This document shows, piece by piece, positions 35,340-44,877 of a stretch of 51,558 bases of DNA (position 1 is its first letter; every line of letters begins with the position of its first letter). The stretch covers positions 1 to 51,558 of the forward strand of contig CAIMAQ010000118.1 of assembly GCA_903839035.1 (NCBI GenBank), written 5' to 3'. The notes under the pieces are model-generated. The model made no database searches and had not been told where the DNA came from. It saw nothing but the letters and a program-made list of their open reading frames with translations. The position numbers and the translations under genes were made by a program. Source of the DNA: an uncultured Opitutia bacterium (GTDB lineage: Bacteria > Verrucomicrobiota > Verrucomicrobiia > Opitutales > Opitutaceae).

Positions 35340-35363
35340 TTTGTCAAAGGGTTTGCGGACAAA
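35340..35363. promoter_or_regulatory. Inverted repeat TTTGTC-N12-GACAAA in the sco/ctaA divergent region
   Basis: TTTGTC (35340-35345) and GACAAA (35358-35363) are exact complements in the 86-base gap that must contain the promoters of both the sco operon and ctaA. It could be a regulator site. The arms are short and may be coincidental. Confidence 0.3.
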
Positions 35364-35398
35364 GGCAGAGGCCCTTCTGCTGGCGAGTCACTCTGCTC

Positions 35399-36382
35399 AT
35401 GGCCTCCTTATCGACCACCCGCCGCACCGCGGACTGCAAACCCACCCTCGCCTTCTTCGCGGCCTTTGGCAGCGCGTGGGTGTTCCTGCTGGTCACGCTG
35501 GGGGCTTTTACCACCAGCATCGGCGCGGGCATGGCGTTTTCCGACTGGCCGCTCTCCAACGGCTCCCTCAACCCGCACGGTTGGATGACCAATCTCGCCA
35601 TGTTTGCCGAGCATTCGCACCGCCTGAGCGCGGAGGTGATGAGCACGGTGACGATCATCCTCGCGGTCTGGCTCTGGCGGACCGAGGAACGCGCCTGGTT
35701 GCGCAAACTCGCTTATTTTGCGGTCGGGCTGGTTCTGGCGCAGGCCGTCGTGGGTGGGCTGCGGGTGCTGTATGACAGCCATCAGGTCGAGCTGGTGGAC
35801 ACCAGCCTGGGCCGGCTCTTTGCCATGCTGCACGCCTGTCTGGCGCAACTCTTCGCCTGCACGCTCATTGCCATCGCCGCCGCCTGCTCGAAAAGCTGGA
35901 TTCTGGGGAATGGCGGCTCGGTTGACCCCCACACCCGCCGGCTCGGCCGGCTCTGCGTGGCCCTGCTGTTTGCTCAGCTCGCAATCGCGGCCGTGATGCG
36001 GCATAGCTTCGCCGGCCTCGCGATCCCGACCTTTCCCGCGTCCAATTTCGACGGCGGCCTGCTGCCCGCGACGTGGAATTTCCGCGTCGGCATTCATTTC
36101 GCCCACCGGGTGATGGCCGCGGGGCTCTGCGTGGCCCTGCCCTGGTACGCCTTCACCCTGCGCGCCGACCGGGGCTCCTCGACCGGGCTGCGGCTCGGAG
36201 CCATCGCCCTGCTGGTGCTGCTGACGCTGCAAATCGCCCTCGGCGCCCAGATTATCTGGACGTACCGCGCCGCGGCCGTGACGACCGGTCATGTGCTCGT
36301 CGGCGCGCTCACGCTCGCCACGACGTTCTGGCTGACCTGGCTCGCGCACCGCGATGCCATCGAGACGAAGGCCGCCGCATGA
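35399..36382 (+). CDS. ctaA: Heme A synthase
   Basis: A 327-residue membrane protein with about eight helices arranged as two four-helix halves. Heme-ligand His residues are visible in the AEHSHRLSAEVM and AMLHACLAQLF segments of the first half and in FAHRVMAAGL of the second. It converts heme O to heme A for the oxidase. It has the GAFTTSIGAGMAFSDWPL motif typical of CtaA/Cox15. Its stop overlaps the ctaB start (ATGA at 36379-36382). Confidence 0.92.
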   Translation: MASLSTTRRTADCKPTLAFFAAFGSAWVFLLVTLGAFTTSIGAGMAFSDWPLSNGSLNPHGWMTNLAMFAEHSHRLSAEVMSTVTIILAVWLWRTEERAWLRKLAYFAVGLVLAQAVVGGLRVLYDSHQVELVDTSLGRLFAMLHACLAQLFACTLIAIAAACSKSWILGNGGSVDPHTRRLGRLCVALLFAQLAIAAVMRHSFAGLAIPTFPASNFDGGLLPATWNFRVGIHFAHRVMAAGLCVALPWYAFTLRADRGSSTGLRLGAIALLVLLTLQIALGAQIIWTYRAAAVTTGHVLVGALTLATTFWLTWLAHRDAIETKAAA

Positions 36383-37266
36383 GCCCGGTCCCGGAAACAC
36401 TGCCGCCCAAATTCGGCGACTACATTGAACTGACGAAACCGCGCCTGAGCCTGCTCTCCGTTTTCACGGTGCTGGTCGGCTACATGGCGGCCCACGGGGA
36501 GCGCGGCGCCCGGCTGGCGTGGCTGGTGGCCGGCACCATCCTCGCCGCCGGCGGGGTGGCGGCGCTGAACCAGTGGATGGAACGCGACACCGATGCGCTC
36601 ATGAAGCGCACAGCCGACCGGCCCATTCCCACGGGCAAGGTGCCGGACGGGTCGGCCTTCGTACTGGGCACGCTAATGTGCATCGCCTCGCTCTTTCTGC
36701 TGTTCGCGCTGGTCAATCCGTTGTCCTCGCTGTTCACGCTGCTCACCATCATTTCCTACCTCTGGTGGTACACGCCCGCAAAGCGCTGGTCGCGCTGGGC
36801 GACGGAAATCGGCGCGCTGGCGGGCGCCTTCCCTCCGCTCATCGGCTGGTCCGCCGGCGAGGGCCGGGTGACCACGCTGGGCTGGATCCTGTTCGGGGTG
36901 CTGTTTTTCTGGCAAATCCCCCACTTCATGGCCGTGGCTTGGACCTACCGGCGCGATTACGCCACGGTTCATTTCCCCATGCTGCCCGTGCGCGATGAAT
37001 CCGGCCGCTGGGTCGCCGCCTGGTCGCTCCTGGCCACCCTCGCGCTCGTCACCGTCAGCGTGCTCCCCACCGTGTACGGCCTGGCGAGCCGGTATTACCT
37101 CGGCGCCGCCGCGGTCTGCGGCGCGTGGTTTCTCTGGCGCGCGCTCCTATTCCTCCGCGCGCAGGGCCGCGACCAGGCCGCCCGGAAACTGTTTCTCACC
37201 TCCATCACCTATCTGCCGCTGGTGCTCATCGCGCTCGTGGTTGACCGGCTTATTTTTTCACCATGA
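36379..37266 (+). CDS. ctaB: Heme O synthase (protoheme IX farnesyltransferase)
   Basis: A 295-residue UbiA-family prenyltransferase with about nine helices. ELTKPRLSLLSVFTVLVGY at the front, the first Asp-rich motif NQWMERDTDALMKRT and the PHFMAVAWTYRRDY segment are diagnostic for CtaB. It attaches farnesyl to protoheme, feeding CtaA. A longer in-frame upstream start exists at 36073 but lies within ctaA, and the ATG at 36379 fits the family. It overlaps the DUF420 gene by four bases. Confidence 0.93.
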   Translation: MSPVPETLPPKFGDYIELTKPRLSLLSVFTVLVGYMAAHGERGARLAWLVAGTILAAGGVAALNQWMERDTDALMKRTADRPIPTGKVPDGSAFVLGTLMCIASLFLLFALVNPLSSLFTLLTIISYLWWYTPAKRWSRWATEIGALAGAFPPLIGWSAGEGRVTTLGWILFGVLFFWQIPHFMAVAWTYRRDYATVHFPMLPVRDESGRWVAAWSLLATLALVTVSVLPTVYGLASRYYLGAAAVCGAWFLWRALLFLRAQGRDQAARKLFLTSITYLPLVLIALVVDRLIFSP

Positions 37267-37697
37267 GCATCCACGACATCCCCGCCCTCAACGCCACGCT
37301 GAACGGACTCGCCACCGTGCTGATCACGGCGGGGTTCATCCTGATCAAAACCGGCCGCAAGGAGGCGCACCGAAAGGTCATGACCACGGCCATGGTGGTT
37401 TCCGCGCTGTTTCTCGTCGGCTATGTGACCCACAAGGTATTGATCCGAGGCGTACATACGCCCTTCGGCGGCGAAGGCCTGATCCGGACAGTGTACTACG
37501 TCATGCTCGTCTCGCACATCCTGCTCGCCATCAGCATCGCGTACCTGGTGCCCCGGACCTTCCTGTTTGCGCTTCAGGGCAACTACGAGCGCCACCAGGC
37601 CTGGGCGAAATGGACATTCCCCATCTGGTTTTACGTCTCGGTGACCGGAGTGCTGGTGTATTTCTCGCTCTACCAGTGGTGGCCAGCGGCGAAATAA
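37263..37697 (+). CDS. DUF420 (CtaM-like) membrane protein
   Basis: A 144-residue protein with four transmembrane helices and conserved His residues (RKEAHRKVM, LVSHILLA, YERHQAWAKW). It matches DUF420 proteins. A member in Bacillus/Staphylococcus (CtaM) is needed for heme-copper oxidase activity. Position right after ctaA-ctaB with four-base overlaps supports an oxidase-assembly role. A minus-strand terminator for the convergent azurin gene follows. Confidence 0.85.
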   Translation: MSIHDIPALNATLNGLATVLITAGFILIKTGRKEAHRKVMTTAMVVSALFLVGYVTHKVLIRGVHTPFGGEGLIRTVYYVMLVSHILLAISIAYLVPRTFLFALQGNYERHQAWAKWTFPIWFYVSVTGVLVYFSLYQWWPAAK

Positions 37698-37702
37698 GGC
37701 CC

Positions 37703-37726
37703 AAAAAAACCGGGCTTGCAGCCCGG
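37703..37726 (-). terminator. Intrinsic terminator of the azurin-like gene
   Basis: On the minus strand CCGGGC-TGCAA-GCCCGG is followed by seven T (37709-37703), 31 bases after the azurin-like stop. It lies just beyond the convergent DUF420 stop. Confidence 0.8.
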
Positions 37727-37756
37727 CTTGAGAGTGAAGCGGCGCGGGCCGCGGGC

Positions 37757-38248
37757 TTATTTGACCGTCAGCACGCCCTTCATGCCGACCTGGAAGTGGG
37801 CCGGGAAGCTGCAGAGGAACGGATAATCGCCGGGCGTGGTCGGAACCGTGAACGTGATTTCACCTGACTTACGGGGCCCGAGAAGCGGAATCTGCGCCAG
37901 CACCTGGCCGGACAGCTCGGCCGGGGAATAATCCGTGGCCTTCGCCAGCGCGGCGGCCTTGTCAAAGGCCTCCACATCGGTGCCCATCTTGAGGAGGATC
38001 CAGTTGTGGCCCATGACTTCCTTCGGCTGCGTGCCGATATTGGTCAATACGACGGTGATCTGCTCGCCGGGCTTGGCCTCGATGGCGGTGAGGCTGTATT
38101 TCATGTTGTCGCCGGCGGTGATTTCCACCGTGCGCGGTCCCGCGGGGGCGGCTGCCGTGGCGGTGGACGAGGTGTCCTTCTGGCCGCAGCCGGAAGTGAC
38201 AAGGGCGATGAGCGCCGAGGCGCAGAGGAGACGGAGGTTCAGGTTCAT
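37757..38248 (-). CDS. Azurin-like blue-copper lipoprotein
   Basis: A 163-residue cupredoxin. The start at 38248 gives a clean lipoprotein signal (ALIALVTSGC, lipid Cys21). Type-1 copper ligands fit azurin: His81 (MGHNWILL), Cys146, His151 and Met156 in FLCSFPAHFQVGM. The protein should be a membrane-tethered electron carrier, plausibly delivering electrons to the caa3 oxidase encoded divergently at 38478. The 229-base region between the two starts has no gene and should contain both promoters; I see no clear operator in it. Confidence 0.9.
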   Translation of the reverse strand: MNLNLRLLCASALIALVTSGCGQKDTSSTATAAAPAGPRTVEITAGDNMKYSLTAIEAKPGEQITVVLTNIGTQPKEVMGHNWILLKMGTDVEAFDKAAALAKATDYSPAELSGQVLAQIPLLGPRKSGEITFTVPTTPGDYPFLCSFPAHFQVGMKGVLTVK

Positions 38249-38477
38249 GGCGTTGGGACCATCAGCCAGCCGGCGCAGGGATGCAACCGCCAAGCGAGTA
38301 AATGCCGGGCCTTATGCCGGGCCGTCCAAAATTAATAGCCGGGTACCAATCCGGCGGCACCCCTTGCGGCCCATGACATAACTCCAAGGATTATGGCTTG
38401 AAATGCCGGAACGTTCGCGAACTCTCTCTGCCTTGGCGTCCACCGCCAGACACCTTATTTTTCCCACGACTGAACCC

Positions 38478-39731
38478 ATGCGTTTGACCTCCCTCCTCAC
38501 CACCCTCGCCCGTCGGGGTCGTATTCTCCTCGCGCTCGGTGGCCTGGCCCTGCTCACCGGGTGCAACTTGGATTTCTGGACCATGAAGGGGCACCAGTCG
38601 ACCATCGCGGTCGACGGCCCCGTGGCCAAGTCCCAGCTGAATGTCTTCCTGGTCACCTGCTGGGTCACCCTCGTCATCTTCATTATCGTCGGCAGCGTGC
38701 TGGCCTACGCGACGTACAAGTTCCGCGCCCGCAGTGAGGCCGACGAGCAGGCTGTCCCGCCCGAACAGGGCCATGGCAACCCGCTCATCGAGCTCGGCCT
38801 CATCGGCGCCTCGGTGCTCGCCCTCGTCATCATCGCGGTCCCCACCCTCAAATCCATCACCTACACCGCGGACGTGCCCGCCGAGGAAAAGGCCAATGCC
38901 TATGAGGTAAACGCCTATGGCTACCAGTGGTGGTTCAAGTTCGAGTATCCCGCCGAGCAGATCGCCGGCTCCGGCCAGCTCGTGTCCGCGAACGAACTCG
39001 TCATCCCCGCCGGCCGGCCCGTCCACATCAACCTGCGCGGCATGGACGTCATCCACAGCTTCTGGGTGCCCAAGCTCGCCGGCAAGGTGGACATGATCCC
39101 CAACCGCGGCAATTTCCTGTGGCTGAAGGCCGATGCGCCCGGTTACTTCTGGGGCCAGTGCGCCGAGTACTGCGGTGACTCCCACGCCGTCATGCGCTTC
39201 CGCGTGATCGCCCTCGGGCCGAAGGATTTCAACAACTGGCTCAATGCCCAGACGGCCCCGGCCCGCGAGGTCGCCAAGGTCGCGTCCACTGACCAGCCCA
39301 AGGCGCAGTTCGCCGCCTACCGCTCAGACTGGAAGCGCAACGAGGCGGGCTGGAGTCCCCAATTTGAACTGAACCCGCTCGAGTCCTGGAAAGCCCACCA
39401 GGAGCCCGACGCCAAGCATGAGGACACCGCGCTCATCGCCAAGGGCCGCGCCCTCTTCCAGTCCAAGACCTGCTTCTCCTGCCACGTCGTCCGCGGCCAC
39501 ATGGTCGGCGGCAGCGGGGCCTACCCTGAGCTGACCCATGTCGGCGCCCGCACCACCATCGCCGGCGGCCTGCTGGAGAACAACGCCGAGCAACTCGCCC
39601 GCTGGATCTCGCATCCCGATGTGGTCAAGCCCGGCAACAAGATGTACGTCAACGGGTACCTCGCGAACAACATTAAGCTCACGCCCGACGATGTCTCCGC
39701 GCTCGTGGCCTATCTCAGCAGCCTCAAATAA
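38478..39731 (+). CDS. coxB: caa3-type cytochrome c oxidase subunit II with fused cytochrome c
   Basis: A 417-residue lipoprotein (signal ending LALLTGC). Two transmembrane helices (about 55-80 and 98-118) precede a CuA domain. The CuA ligands are His193 (VIHSFW), Cys228, Glu230, Cys232, His236 and Met239 (CAEYCGDSHAVM). A C-terminal class I cytochrome c domain carries CFSCH at 332-336 and an axial Met389 (NKMYV). This fusion defines caa3 oxidases, which accept electrons without a free cytochrome c. It starts the subunit II-I-III-IV operon. Confidence 0.94.
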   Translation: MRLTSLLTTLARRGRILLALGGLALLTGCNLDFWTMKGHQSTIAVDGPVAKSQLNVFLVTCWVTLVIFIIVGSVLAYATYKFRARSEADEQAVPPEQGHGNPLIELGLIGASVLALVIIAVPTLKSITYTADVPAEEKANAYEVNAYGYQWWFKFEYPAEQIAGSGQLVSANELVIPAGRPVHINLRGMDVIHSFWVPKLAGKVDMIPNRGNFLWLKADAPGYFWGQCAEYCGDSHAVMRFRVIALGPKDFNNWLNAQTAPAREVAKVASTDQPKAQFAAYRSDWKRNEAGWSPQFELNPLESWKAHQEPDAKHEDTALIAKGRALFQSKTCFSCHVVRGHMVGGSGAYPELTHVGARTTIAGGLLENNAEQLARWISHPDVVKPGNKMYVNGYLANNIKLTPDDVSALVAYLSSLK

Positions 39732-39739
39732 TCCCTCTC

Positions 39740-41680
39740 ATGGAAGCCACGGCCAAATCCCACTTCACCGGCAAAGAGGAGCATGCTCCTGCCACGCCCT
39801 CCTTCGCCTTCTGGCGGCCCACGGCCAAGACCGGCCTCATGAGCTGGCTGACCACCGTCGACCACAAGAAGATCGGCTTCCTCTACGGCTCGTTCGCCCT
39901 GTTCTTCTTCCTCGTGGGCGGCTGCGAGGCCCTGCTCATCCGCCTGCAGCTCATCGTGCCCAACAACACGCTGCTGACCGCGCCGCAGTACAACACGATG
40001 TTCACGATGCACGGCACGACGATGATCTTCCTCGCCGTCATGCCCCTGGGCGCCGCGTTTTTCAACTTCATCATGCCGCTGCAGATCGGCGCGCGGGACG
40101 TCGCCTTCCCGCGGCTGAACGCCTTCTCGCTGTGGACCTTCGTCGCCGGCGCGATCATCCTCAATGTCGGCTGGTTCCTCCCCGACGGCCCGCCGGACGC
40201 CAGCTGGGTCGGCTACGCGCCCCTCACGTCCAAACTCTACAACCCCACCCACGCGACCGATTTCTGGATCCTCGGCCTGCAGCTGCTCGGCGTCGCCTCC
40301 ATCGCGGCCGCGCTGAACTTCATCGTCACCATCATCAACCTGCGCGCCCCCGGCATGACGATGATGCGCCTGCCGGTGTTCACGTGGATGACGCTGATCA
40401 CATCCTTCCTCATCATCCTCTCCTTCCCCGCGATCACCATCGCGCTGGTCGAAGTGATGTTTGACCGCCAGTTCGGCACCAACTTCTTCGAGGTGTCCAA
40501 CGGCGGCATGCCCATCCTGTGGCAGCACTTGTTCTGGATCTTCGGTCATCCCGAGGTGTACATCCTCATCCTGCCCGCCATGGGCATCGTCTCGGAAATC
40601 CTCCCGACCTTCGCCCGCAAGCCCCTCTTCGGCTACCCGATCGTCGTCTTCTCGGGTGCCTCCATCGGCTTCCTCGGCTTCACCGTCTGGAGCCACCACA
40701 TGTTCACCACCGGCATGGGCACGGTCGCCACCGCGGCCTTCTCCCTCGCCACCATGACCATCGCGGTGCCGACCGGCGTGAAGATCTTCAACTGGATCGG
40801 CACCCTCTGGGGCGGCCACCTGAAGATGCGCACGCCGATGATGTTCGCCCTCGGCTTCATCTGGATGTTCATGATCGGCGGCTTCTCCGGCGTGATGCAC
40901 TCCGCCGCCCCCGCCGACGCCCAGCAGCAGGACAGCTACTTCGTCGTCGCCCACTTCCACTATGTGCTCATCGGCGGCTCGATCTTCGCGCTGCTCGGCG
41001 GCATCCACTACTGGTTTCCCCTGATGTTCGGCCGCCGCGTCAGCGAGTTCTGGGGCAAGCTCTCCTTCTGGGTCATCTTTATCGGCTTCAACGTCACGTT
41101 CTTCCCGATGCACTTCCTCGGCCTAAACGGCATGCCCCGCCGCACGTTTACCTACGACGGCAACATGGGCTGGAACGTCGGCAACATGATTGCGACCATC
41201 GGCGCCCTCATCCTCGGCACCGGCATCGCGATCTACTTCGTGGTGGTCATCTACACCTACCTCAAGGGCGAGAAGGCCGGCCGCGACACCTGGGACGCCC
41301 GCACCCTCGAGTGGTCGGTGCCCACAAATCCCCCGCCGGAATACAACTTCGCCGTCATCCCGACCGTACACGCCCGCGATGCCTTCTGGTACGAGAAGCA
41401 CCACCAGTCGGAGATCGAGCAGGAGAAGGCCGCCCATCACCAGGCCGAAGCGGCTCACGGCGGCATCCACATGCCGTTCCAGTCCATCTACCCTCTGGTC
41501 GCCAGCACTGGCGCCCTGATCGGGGCGTTCGGCGCCATCTACCACAACCTGATCGTCGCCCTGATCGGCGGCTCCCTCCTCTTCATCGGCATCTACCTCT
41601 GGTCGCTCGAGGGCGCCGAGGGCTACCACATCCATCCCGACGAGGAAGGCCACGACGCCACCCCCGCCCCGAAGCACTGA
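39740..41680 (+). CDS. coxA: Cytochrome c oxidase subunit I (heme-copper, A1 type)
   Basis: A 646-residue integral membrane catalytic subunit with heme a, heme a3 and CuB. Visible are the low-spin heme His in TMHGTTMIF, and GHPEVYIL with the CuB ligand His270, Glu272 and cross-linked Tyr274. The CuB His pair is His319-His320 (SHHMF), and the heme ligands are His405 and His407 (HFHYVLIGG). The XGHPEVY form marks an A1-type proton channel. A soluble, His-rich C-terminal segment and extra helices (about 540-640) make it longer than the 550-residue minimum. It lies nine bases after coxB. Confidence 0.96.
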   Translation: MEATAKSHFTGKEEHAPATPSFAFWRPTAKTGLMSWLTTVDHKKIGFLYGSFALFFFLVGGCEALLIRLQLIVPNNTLLTAPQYNTMFTMHGTTMIFLAVMPLGAAFFNFIMPLQIGARDVAFPRLNAFSLWTFVAGAIILNVGWFLPDGPPDASWVGYAPLTSKLYNPTHATDFWILGLQLLGVASIAAALNFIVTIINLRAPGMTMMRLPVFTWMTLITSFLIILSFPAITIALVEVMFDRQFGTNFFEVSNGGMPILWQHLFWIFGHPEVYILILPAMGIVSEILPTFARKPLFGYPIVVFSGASIGFLGFTVWSHHMFTTGMGTVATAAFSLATMTIAVPTGVKIFNWIGTLWGGHLKMRTPMMFALGFIWMFMIGGFSGVMHSAAPADAQQQDSYFVVAHFHYVLIGGSIFALLGGIHYWFPLMFGRRVSEFWGKLSFWVIFIGFNVTFFPMHFLGLNGMPRRTFTYDGNMGWNVGNMIATIGALILGTGIAIYFVVVIYTYLKGEKAGRDTWDARTLEWSVPTNPPPEYNFAVIPTVHARDAFWYEKHHQSEIEQEKAAHHQAEAAHGGIHMPFQSIYPLVASTGALIGAFGAIYHNLIVALIGGSLLFIGIYLWSLEGAEGYHIHPDEEGHDATPAPKH

Positions 41681-41698
41681 CCGATTTCCCCTTTCTCC

Positions 41699-42547
41699 AT
41701 GACCAGCCACGCTGCCAACGGTGCCATTGACCACCATCACGATCACACGACGTCGACCGGCATTCCGAACAAGAAGCTCCTCATGTGGGCGTTCCTGGCC
41801 TCGGACTGCATGTTCTTCGGCACACTGATTTCGACGCACCTCATCTACCGGCTGCACCCACCCCCGGGCAACCCGGTCCCGCGGCAGATCTTCGATATCC
41901 CGCTGACCTCCTTCTCGACGTTCATCCTGCTGATGTCGTCGCTGATGATGGCCCTCGCGGTGAACGCCATCCAGAAGGGCAACCTCAAGAGCATGCGCTT
42001 CTCGCTGCTCGCGACGATCGTCTGCGGCGCCATCTTCCTCGGCTGCCAGGTGTTTGAGTTCAACAATTTCGTGTTCGAGAAGCACATGACGATCACGAAC
42101 AGCATCCTGGGCACGACCTTCTTCACCCTCACCGGCACCCACGGCACGCACGTCGCCATCGGCGTGCTCTGGCTCGGACTGATGTACGTCCGCTCGTTCA
42201 AGCCCGCCACCGGCGGCCAGCCCTGGGTCACCACCCTCCTGCACGTGGTCGCCCTGGTGGCAGCCGTGCTGCTGTCGATGAAGATCGTCCTCTCGGTCAT
42301 CTGGGCCCTCGAGGCCCACGGCCTGAGCGGCGCCACCCTCGGCGGTGTCGTCGGCGCGCAATGGCTCGCCATCGTCGGCGCCGTGATCGCCATCGGCGCC
42401 GAGCGCTGGTTCGCCCGCCCCGCCGGCCCGGTCCAGTTTGACCAGTCCAACGCCATCGACGTCGAGTCCATGGGCCTCTACTGGCACTTCGTTGACATCG
42501 TCTGGATCGTGATCTTCACCGCCGTCTACCTGCTCGAATACCTCTGA
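41699..42547 (+). CDS. coxC: Cytochrome c oxidase subunit III
   Basis: A 282-residue protein with seven or more helices. A His-rich N-terminus (DHHHDHTT) is followed by the conserved FLASDCMFFGTL segment, NAIQKGN, CQVFEFNNF and FFTLTGTHGTHVAIGVLWL; WHFVDIVWIVIF closes the protein. It has a longer late region than standard subunit III because of two extra hydrophobic segments around 180-235, just before the final helix. It does not bind metals but stabilises proton pumping by subunit I. Confidence 0.92.
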   Translation: MTSHAANGAIDHHHDHTTSTGIPNKKLLMWAFLASDCMFFGTLISTHLIYRLHPPPGNPVPRQIFDIPLTSFSTFILLMSSLMMALAVNAIQKGNLKSMRFSLLATIVCGAIFLGCQVFEFNNFVFEKHMTITNSILGTTFFTLTGTHGTHVAIGVLWLGLMYVRSFKPATGGQPWVTTLLHVVALVAAVLLSMKIVLSVIWALEAHGLSGATLGGVVGAQWLAIVGAVIAIGAERWFARPAGPVQFDQSNAIDVESMGLYWHFVDIVWIVIFTAVYLLEYL

Positions 42548-42549
42548 CC

Positions 42550-42921
42550 ATGAGCGACTCCGCCCACTCCACCGCCACCGCCGGCCACGCCGCCGAGGAA
42601 AGCAAGTTCGCCGCCTACGTGCAGATCGCGATGCTCCTCGCGGTCATCACCGGCGTCGAGATCGCCGTCATCGGCCTGCCCTTTGCGACCTGGCTGCTCG
42701 TCACCGTCCTCGTGGTCCTCTCCATCGTGAAGTTCATGTTCGTTATCTTCTACTTCATGCACCTGCGGTGGGACAAATTGTTCTGCACCATCCTGTTCTT
42801 CATCGGCCTGATCCTGGCCGGCGGGACGATGTGGGCGCTGCTCAAGCTGTTCGGGGCCGAGGCCAGCGTGCCGCTCTCCATGGCCGTCAACACGGTGGCG
42901 GACCTGTCGCGTCTCGTCTGA
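42550..42921 (+). CDS. Cytochrome c oxidase subunit IV (CyoD/CtaF-like)
   Basis: A 123-residue small membrane protein with three helices. KFMFVIFYFMHLRWDKLF is diagnostic of bacterial oxidase subunit IV. It lies two bases after coxC, and a strong terminator follows at 42953. Confidence 0.88.
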   Translation: MSDSAHSTATAGHAAEESKFAAYVQIAMLLAVITGVEIAVIGLPFATWLLVTVLVVLSIVKFMFVIFYFMHLRWDKLFCTILFFIGLILAGGTMWALLKLFGAEASVPLSMAVNTVADLSRLV

Positions 42922-42952
42922 CGCCGCCACGATCGACCTCGCAACTCTCCAC

Positions 42953-42976
42953 GGCGGCCCTCGGGCCGCCTTTTTT
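42953..42976 (+). terminator. Intrinsic terminator of the caa3 operon
   Basis: GGCGGCCC-TC-GGGCCGCC followed by six T. It sits 31 bases after the subunit IV stop and only five bases before the CtaG start codon, so CtaG is either read-through expressed or has a promoter inside this region. Confidence 0.88.
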
Positions 42977-42981
42977 ATCCC

Positions 42982-43767
42982 ATGATTGACTGGCGCCACT
43001 GGCACAACGAACCCCTCCTCGTCGGCGGGATCGTGTTCCTGGGCTGGCTCTGGGCCGTGCTGGCCGGTCCGCTGCGCGCCCGGCTCGCCCCCGGGCAGCC
43101 CTTTCCGCGCCGGGAGGCGTGGTATTTCTATGCCGCGCTGATCCTGTTCTACCTCGCGGTCGGCTCGCCGCTCGACCAGGCCGGCGAGCGCTTCCTGTTC
43201 AGCGCGCACATGTTCCAGCACCTGATCATCATGTACCCGGCACCGGTGCTGCTGCTGTGCGGCCTGCCGGGGTGGATGGTGGATGCCGGCCTGGACCGCC
43301 CGTCCCTCCAGCGGCCGCTTCGGCTACTGTTCTCGCCGATCAGCTGCGGCGCGCTGGCCACCCTCGTCATCGGCCTCTGGCACGCCCCGTGGCTCTATGA
43401 ATGGGCGCTGCAGGACAAGCTCATCCACGTGGTCGAGCACCTGATGTTCTTTGGCGTGTCGGTGCTCTTCTGGTGGCCCATCATGAGCCCGTCGCGAGCG
43501 TATCCGCCGCTCAGCTATGCCGGGCGGATGATGTTTATTTTCTGCATCGAGATCGCGATGACGCCCCTCTTTGCCTACGTCTCGTTTTCCTCCAACATCC
43601 TCTATCCGACCTACGAATATGCCCCGCGGCTGTTCGCGACGTTCTCGGCGGCGGACGACCAGACGCTGGCGGGCGTGATGATGAAGCTCACCGGCGTGGC
43701 CGTGTCGCTGATTGCCTTTGGGTACAGTTTCTACCGCTGGTCGGAGTTGAACCGGGACAATAAATAA
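42982..43767 (+). CDS. ctaG: CtaG (caa3_CtaG) oxidase assembly protein
   Basis: A 261-residue membrane protein with seven helices, of the Bacillus-type CtaG family, distinct from Cox11. Conserved His residues are seen in AHMFQHLIIMYPAP, LWHAPWLYEWAL and VEHLMFFGVS. It is thought to help copper insertion into caa3 oxidases. It ends in a perfect 12-base hairpin convergent with cysK. The close upstream terminator suggests lower expression than the structural subunits. Confidence 0.88.
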   Translation: MIDWRHWHNEPLLVGGIVFLGWLWAVLAGPLRARLAPGQPFPRREAWYFYAALILFYLAVGSPLDQAGERFLFSAHMFQHLIIMYPAPVLLLCGLPGWMVDAGLDRPSLQRPLRLLFSPISCGALATLVIGLWHAPWLYEWALQDKLIHVVEHLMFFGVSVLFWWPIMSPSRAYPPLSYAGRMMFIFCIEIAMTPLFAYVSFSSNILYPTYEYAPRLFATFSAADDQTLAGVMMKLTGVAVSLIAFGYSFYRWSELNRDNK

Positions 43768-43794
43768 CCGGCCGGCAGCGAGGCTGCCGGCCGG
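43768..43794. terminator. Perfect GC hairpin between convergent ctaG and cysK
   Basis: CCGGCCGGCAGC-GAG-GCTGCCGGCCGG begins directly after the ctaG stop. There is no T-tract on either strand, so termination efficiency is uncertain. It is 20 bases from the cysK stop. Confidence 0.55.
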
Positions 43795-43813
43795 TCGGAC
43801 TAGCCGGAAATAC

Positions 43814-44800
43814 TCAGGCCTTGCCTGCGGGCAGAAGGAGATCGTCCAGGGTATCGCTCTCCGCGCTGACATCCGCAAACAGCCAGGTCGAGAGGTAGCG
43901 TTCGCTACTCGACGCGATGATCACGACGATCTGCTTGCCCTTGTTCTCGGGCCGCTTGGCCAGCTGGAGCGCGGCCCAGACGGCCGCGCCCGAGGAAATG
44001 CCGATCGGGATGCCGTCCTGCTGGTTGACCTGCTTCGAGATCGGGCCGGAATCGGCCTCCTTCACGCGGATGACCTCGTCATAGACCTTCGTGTTGAGGA
44101 TCGCGGGCACGAAGCCGGCGCCGATGCCCTGCAGCTTGTGCGGGCCGGGCTGGCCGCCGGAAAGGATGGGCGACGCGTCGGGTTCGACGGCGACGATCTT
44201 GATCGCGGCGTTTTTGGCCTTCAACGCCTCGCCGACGCCCGTGATGGTGCCGCCGGTGCCGATGCCGGACACGACGATGTCCACCTTGCCGTCGGTATCG
44301 CGCCAGATTTCCTCGGCCGTGGTGCGGCGGTGGACCGCGGGATTGGCCGGGTTGGCGAACTGCTGGAGGATGACGCTGTTGGGGATCTTGGACTGGAGTT
44401 CCTCGGCCTTGGCGATGGCGCCCTTCATGCCCTTCGGCCCCTCGGTGAGCACGAGGCGGGCGCCGAGGATCTTGAGGAGCTTGCGGCGCTCGGTGCTCAT
44501 CGTCTCGGGCATCGTGAGGATGAGCTTGAGGCCCTTGGCCGCGGCGACAAACGCCAGCGCGATGCCGGTGTTGCCGCTGGTCGGCTCGATCAGGGTGGTC
44601 TGGGCGTTGATTCTGCCGGACTTCAGCGAGTCATCGATCATGGCGAGACCGATACGGTCCTTCACGCTCGAGAGCGGGTTGAAAAATTCCAGCTTGAGCA
44701 GGATCTCCGCCTGCGCGCCGTGGGCGGCCGCGGTGCGGTTGAGGCGGACGAGCGGCGTGTTCCCGATCGTCTCGGTGATGTCGTTATGGATTTTGGCCAT
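43814..44800 (-). CDS. cysK: Cysteine synthase A
   Basis: A 328-residue PLP enzyme joining sulfide to O-acetylserine. The PLP lysine is in [11 protein letters not shown], the substrate loop is [13 protein letters not shown], and [13 protein letters not shown] binds the cofactor phosphate. Late [13 protein letters not shown] is also typical. The ATG at 44800 gives the normal length; an upstream ATG at 44920 overlaps the permease gene. It is the last gene of a seven-gene minus-strand operon for sulfonate-type uptake, 77 bases after the permease. Confidence 0.94.
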   Translation of the reverse strand: MAKIHNDITETIGNTPLVRLNRTAAAHGAQAEILLKLEFFNPLSSVKDRIGLAMIDDSLKSGRINAQTTLIEPTSGNTGIALAFVAAAKGLKLILTMPETMSTERRKLLKILGARLVLTEGPKGMKGAIAKAEELQSKIPNSVILQQFANPANPAVHRRTTAEEIWRDTDGKVDIVVSGIGTGGTITGVGEALKAKNAAIKIVAVEPDASPILSGGQPGPHKLQGIGAGFVPAILNTKVYDEVIRVKEADSGPISKQVNQQDGIPIGISSGAAVWAALQLAKRPENKGKQIVVIIASSSERYLSTWLFADVSAESDTLDDLLLPAGKA

Positions 44801-44877
44801 GGTGGTCTTTGGTGGGTTGAATTGATGAACGTTGAGAAAAAGAATGGGAAACGAAAATCCCGGCATTGTCCTACGGA

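Noticed and set aside
42953-42976. Hairpin as a riboswitch for ctaG
   Set aside because: A short perfect GC stem plus T-run is a plain intrinsic terminator, and no additional conserved structure is visible before ctaG.
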